From positions 1 through 34,991 of the forward strand of contig JAAYMI010000196.1 of NCBI GenBank assembly GCA_012521465.1: 34,991 nucleotides of DNA, in the 5' to 3' direction. Source of the DNA: Bacillota bacterium (GTDB lineage: Bacteria > Bacillota > Limnochordia > Darwinibacteriales > Darwinibacteriaceae). Below, in pieces: positions 31,375 through 34,991 of the stretch; the stretch's first letter is position 1, and each line of letters begins with the position of its first letter. The notes beneath the pieces were generated by a model. The model saw nothing but the letters and a program-made list of their open reading frames with translations, did no database searches and had not been told where the DNA came from. The position numbers and the translations under genes are program-made.

Positions 31375-33693
31375 TTAACTTACTGTACTTGTGCTGAAGA
31401 ACGTCTCTCGCTTGGGGTAAACCCGGACATCACCCGTTAGGGTGATGACTGTCTCTAGAGGCAGATCCTGAGATGACCGGCCCACCGCCACGCGGAATTC
31501 CCCTGGTTCCACGATCCACTGGCCGTCCACGCTTAGGAACGACAGGAGCTCCACGGGAACCTGGAACGTGAGAGTTTTGGTCTCGCCTGGCGCAAGCAGG
31601 ATGGAGCGGAACCCCTTTAGTTCCAGAGAAGGCCGCACGCGGGAAGCCACCACGTCGGTCACATACAGCTGGGGTACTTCCCGGCCTTCCCTCTGGCCGG
31701 TGTTAGTTACAGTAAAGGACACAACCAGTTCTTCGCCCTGGAATGAGGCCTGCAGATCGCTGTAGGCAAACGTGGTGTACGACAAACCAAAGCCGAAGGG
31801 ATACAGCGGCTGGCTGTCCATGAGGAGGTAGTTTCTGTTCTTAGAGATGTAGCTGCGGCTGTAGTAGACTGGAGTCTGGCCCACATCTTTTGGGATTGAC
31901 ACAGGCAGGCGCCCGCTGGGATTATAATCGCCGAACAGAACATCCGCGACTGCGTGGCCGCCTTCTTCGCCAGGGAGCCAGGCCTCCAAAATCGCTGGTG
32001 CATGCTTGTTCAGCCAAGGCAGGGCCAGGGGACGGCCGTTGACTAACACCACTACCGTGGGTTTACCGACCGCGATGACCCGCTCAGCCAGCTCCTGCTG
32101 CATGCCGGGAAGACCGAGGTCGGTGCGGTCTTGGAACTCGCCATCCGAATCCAGCTGCGCATCGGAAAGCTCACCGCTGAGGTACCGTTCATCTTCATTG
32201 AGGACGTTAACTCCCGCCAGGCCGGAACGTCCGCCGACTACGAGCACCACCACATCTGCCTGCTCGGCTGCCTCTACGGCGGCGGGAATACCGGAGCGGT
32301 CTCGCCCTAAGATCGTGCAGCCCTCCGCATGAATTACCTTGGTGCTGCTGCCTACCGCAGCCTTAATCCCTTCTAATACACTGACGATGCGCACGGCATC
32401 CTCGGCGCGGTTGACGTGGGCACTATAGGCGTAATCCCCTAAAAGATTGCGAGTGGAAGCGGCGTTTGGCCCAATCACAGCAATACAGCCGATGTCCTTC
32501 CTTAGCGGCAACAGATCCCCTTCATTCTTAAGCAGTACCAGCGAGCGCCGGGCTGCTTCCCGAGCCAGACTGCGGTGTGCAGCTGTCTCAAACTGCTCTG
32601 CTTCCCGGACCTCTGGAATCAGCGGCTGCTTAAAGATACCTAAGGCAAACTTCAGGGCAAGGTGGCGTTCTACCGCTCGATTAAGGACTTCCTCACTGAG
32701 CAGGCCGGAGCGCACAGCAGCTGCCAGCTTCTCTCCGTAGCACAGAGTCTCTGGAAGCTCGACATCGAGGCCTGCCTGCAGGGCCAAAACTCCTGACATC
32801 TGCTCGCCGGTGGAAACGTGGTGATCGGTGTGAAGCATGGGTATGCTCCAATAATCAGATACAACGACGCCCTGGAATCCCCATTCGTCGCGGAGGATCT
32901 GCGTCAAGAGCCTATGCGAGCAGGCGCACGGCACTCCATCCCAGTCGTGATACGCGTTCATCACGGAAAGGGCGCCCTCGCTTTTCACAACCGCCTCAAA
33001 GGGATAGAGGTGCTGTTCCCGCATTATCCGTTCCGATACGTACACTGGCGCGTGATTTCGCCCCCCTTCGCACACGCCGTGCCCACCGTAGTGTTTGAGG
33101 GTAGCGGCAATCCCGGTTTCCAGGTTAGGACCGTGCAGTCCGCGCACATAGGCAGCGGCCATTACGGACGTTAAGTAGGGGTCTTCGCCAAAGGTTTCCT
33201 CTACTCGGCCCCACCGTAAATCCCGAGCGAGGTCCAAAACGGGTGACAGCCCTAAGTGGGCACCGATGGCCCGCATCTGGCCGCGCGTCACAGTTGTGGT
33301 CTGTTCCACAAGCTCCGGCTCAAAGGCCGCGGCCATGCCTAGATTCTGGGGGAAAGAGGTGCCGCCTTTGCCCATGTAGCCCGACAAACACTCTTCGTGG
33401 AAGAGGGCAGGAATTCCCAGCCGCGTGTGGTTGATCAGATAATCTTGAATTTCATTGGCGGCCCGTCCCGCATCTGCGGGATCCAGGTCGCTGGCACCGG
33501 CCAGACGGGTGATCTGACCGATCCCGTGCCGCAGCAGCTCTTTGCCCTTCGCACTCAGTCTGCCGTTCTCCAACAGCTTGTCCGGTCCATATGATCCCAG
33601 CTGCGCAGCCTTTTCTTCTAAGGTCATCTGCTGCACAAGTTTGCGCGCCTTGGCGAGGTGCTCTTCCGTGATCCACTTCTTGCTCACGCCCAA
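31375..33693 (-). CDS. Glycoside hydrolase family 3 (beta-glucosidase/beta-xylosidase type) with C-terminal FnIII-like domain
   Basis: 772 aa; RVEETFGEDPYLTSVMAAAYVRGLHG, TLKHYGGHGVCEGGRNHAPV, nucleophile region GVVVSDYWSI, VLLKNEGDLLPL, PFGFGLSYTTFAYSDL. No signal peptide seen. Confidence 0.95.
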   Translation of the reverse strand: MGVSKKWITEEHLAKARKLVQQMTLEEKAAQLGSYGPDKLLENGRLSAKGKELLRHGIGQITRLAGASDLDPADAGRAANEIQDYLINHTRLGIPALFHEECLSGYMGKGGTSFPQNLGMAAAFEPELVEQTTTVTRGQMRAIGAHLGLSPVLDLARDLRWGRVEETFGEDPYLTSVMAAAYVRGLHGPNLETGIAATLKHYGGHGVCEGGRNHAPVYVSERIMREQHLYPFEAVVKSEGALSVMNAYHDWDGVPCACSHRLLTQILRDEWGFQGVVVSDYWSIPMLHTDHHVSTGEQMSGVLALQAGLDVELPETLCYGEKLAAAVRSGLLSEEVLNRAVERHLALKFALGIFKQPLIPEVREAEQFETAAHRSLAREAARRSLVLLKNEGDLLPLRKDIGCIAVIGPNAASTRNLLGDYAYSAHVNRAEDAVRIVSVLEGIKAAVGSSTKVIHAEGCTILGRDRSGIPAAVEAAEQADVVVLVVGGRSGLAGVNVLNEDERYLSGELSDAQLDSDGEFQDRTDLGLPGMQQELAERVIAVGKPTVVVLVNGRPLALPWLNKHAPAILEAWLPGEEGGHAVADVLFGDYNPSGRLPVSIPKDVGQTPVYYSRSYISKNRNYLLMDSQPLYPFGFGLSYTTFAYSDLQASFQGEELVVSFTVTNTGQREGREVPQLYVTDVVASRVRPSLELKGFRSILLAPGETKTLTFQVPVELLSFLSVDGQWIVEPGEFRVAVGRSSQDLPLETVITLTGDVRVYPKRETFFSTSTVS

Positions 33694-33880
33694 TCCTCCT
33701 TAGGACTATGTATGATGGGTGCACCAGCTTTCTGCAGAAAGATTCGCTCCTCAGTGCAAATCATTTACTTAATTCCCAATCACATCCCACTTTTCCTCTT
33801 TTTGACCTATATTTCACTTGACCTTATCACACCGCATATGAGCTGTGCGGTGGGAGAAGATATGCCCAGGGGTGATCGAG

Positions 33881-34618
33881 GTGAATTTCTGGCACGGCCA
33901 GCCCACCCTGACGGTTGCGGGTTGGATTTTGCGGTCCACCGTTACGTTCTTGTGGCTGATGCTCCTTACCAAACTTATGGGCCAGCGGGAAATCGGCCGC
34001 ATGAACATGTTGGACTTCGTAGTGGCCATCACCATCGGCAGCGTGGCCTCTGCCCACCTCGCAGACAGTGAAGTGCCGATTATGGGTGGCCTAATATCCG
34101 TGGCATCCCTAGGTGTGCTGGATGTCCTGTTCGCCTATCTAAGCCTGAAAAACTCGAAACTGCGCCGCATAGTGCAGGATGAACCGATCATCCTCATTGC
34201 AAACGGCCAGATCTGCTATGACATGCTGGCCAAGACGATGTATAACCTCGACGACCTTTTGGCAAGCCTGCGGTTGAAGAATTACCCCAATATCCACGAT
34301 GTGGAATTCGCGTTTTTGGAAGCGAACGGGCAGCTGAGCGTGATACCGAAATCCCAAGCCCGGCCCGTGACTCCGGCAGACCTGGGACTGCCTACTGATT
34401 ACGAAGGACAGCCAGTAGTGCTGGTTGAAGATGGCAACATCCTCCTGGACAACCTAGAGAAGAACTCCCTCACCAAGGACTGGCTGCTGGAAGAACTGAA
34501 AAAACAGGGCATTGACGACACAGCTGAACTGGCGGCCGTAATCCTCGATACGAGGGGCAGGCTTTACATCGGGCGGAAGATTACAGGGGCCTCTGGATAT
34601 ATGAAAAACCGCCGGTAA
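33881..34618 (+). CDS. DUF421/YetF family membrane protein
   Basis: WILRSTVTFLWLMLLTKLMGQREIGRMNMLDFVVAITIGSVAS; ORF open from 33845, but GTG at 33881 has the better SD (AGGGGTG). Confidence 0.88.
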   Translation: MNFWHGQPTLTVAGWILRSTVTFLWLMLLTKLMGQREIGRMNMLDFVVAITIGSVASAHLADSEVPIMGGLISVASLGVLDVLFAYLSLKNSKLRRIVQDEPIILIANGQICYDMLAKTMYNLDDLLASLRLKNYPNIHDVEFAFLEANGQLSVIPKSQARPVTPADLGLPTDYEGQPVVLVEDGNILLDNLEKNSLTKDWLLEELKKQGIDDTAELAAVILDTRGRLYIGRKITGASGYMKNRR

Positions 34619-34634
34619 AAACCCCGGCAAAGGA

Positions 34635-34663
34635 TTGACATTTTCGCTCGTCCATGGTAACCT
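34635..34663 (+). promoter_or_regulatory. Candidate promoter of tRNA-Leu
   Basis: TTGACA (34635-34640) - N17 - TAACCT, about 20 bp before the tRNA. Confidence 0.5.
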
Positions 34664-34683
34664 AATAATCGTCAAAATGATGT

Positions 34684-34770
34684 GCCGAAGTGGTGGAACT
34701 GGCAGACGCGCTGCGTTCAGGGCGCAGTGGGCACAAGCCCGTGTGGGTTCAAATCCCACCTTCGGCACCA
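34684..34770 (+). tRNA. tRNA-Leu, anticodon CAG, encoded CCA
   Basis: Acceptor GCCGAAG/CTTCGGC, anticodon stem-loop CTGCG-TTCAGGG-CGCAG, long variable arm TGGGCACAAGCCCG, T-arm GTGGGTTCAAATCCCAC, then ACCA. Confidence 0.97.
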
Positions 34771-34780
34771 TTTGGAAATT

Positions 34781-34807
34781 AACCCCAGATTAGCTGGGGT
34801 TTTTTTA
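34781..34807 (+). terminator. Rho-independent terminator after tRNA-Leu
   Basis: AACCCCAG-ATTAG-CTGGGGTT followed by TTTTT. Confidence 0.92.
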
Positions 34808-34991
34808 GTTTATTTAGAATCCTGCGGTTATTCCACATCAAATCTGCTCTTATTAACCTGTCTTGACGTATTTGTAGGCGGGTGAGATCAGCAAGGTTCC
34901 CAACGCCGGTTCACCGCTGGAACTGTTCGATACAGGAAAGGGATGCATCCGGATTCGGAAATCCATAGACATTCCCAGTACCGGGCTGGAA

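Noticed and set aside
34454-34885. ORFs 34454-34771 (-) and 34682-34885 (+), giving 'MVPKVGFEPTRACAHCALNAARLPVPPLRH' and 'MPKWWNWQTRCVQGAVGTSPCGFKSHLRHH'
   Set aside because: These are well-known spurious translations across tRNA-Leu genes; the tRNA at 34684-34770 explains them.
34860-34991. Possible start of another gene at the right edge (e.g. frame reading EISKVPNAGSPLELFDTGKGCIRIRKSIDIPSTGLE, or a reverse-strand open frame)
   Set aside because: Too short and ambiguous between frames/strands; no convincing start codon or family match.

Overview
The window looks like a chromosomal segment of a spore-forming, flagellated Bacillota; it resembles deep-branching or diderm lineages such as Limnochordia, but that taxonomy is inference. 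About 30 coding genes are supported, most on the minus strand. Read in the minus direction, the conserved backbone is tdk - TrkA-C-type membrane protein - DUF1385 - prfA - prmC - Sua5/tsaC - LMW phosphatase - rpiB - upp - dCMP deaminase - wecA/tagO - wecB - atpA-atpG-atpD-atpC - degenerate spoIIQ-like M23 protein - spoIIID - mbl/mreB - flgF - flgG - flgA (partial at the left edge). Right of this are hflX, dinB, a MEDS-domain histidine kinase, codY, a five-gene operon (ATP-grasp-like ligase, KamA-type lysine 2,3-aminomutase, DrrA-type ABC ATPase, two ABC-2 permeases), copA with a textbook promoter/operator, a GH3 glycosidase, a DUF421/YetF protein and tRNA-Leu(CAG). Main points for follow-up: (1) an F1-only ATP synthase cluster in which wecB abuts atpA, so atpI/B/E/F/H are missing from their usual place; (2) the ATP-grasp/lysine-aminomutase/exporter operon, a candidate beta-lysine conjugate biosynthesis and export system; (3) a SpoIIQ-like LytM domain with no zinc ligands left; (4) FlgA, unexpected in a monoderm Firmicute; (5) CodY-box-like and CsoR-like operators embedded in consensus promoters.
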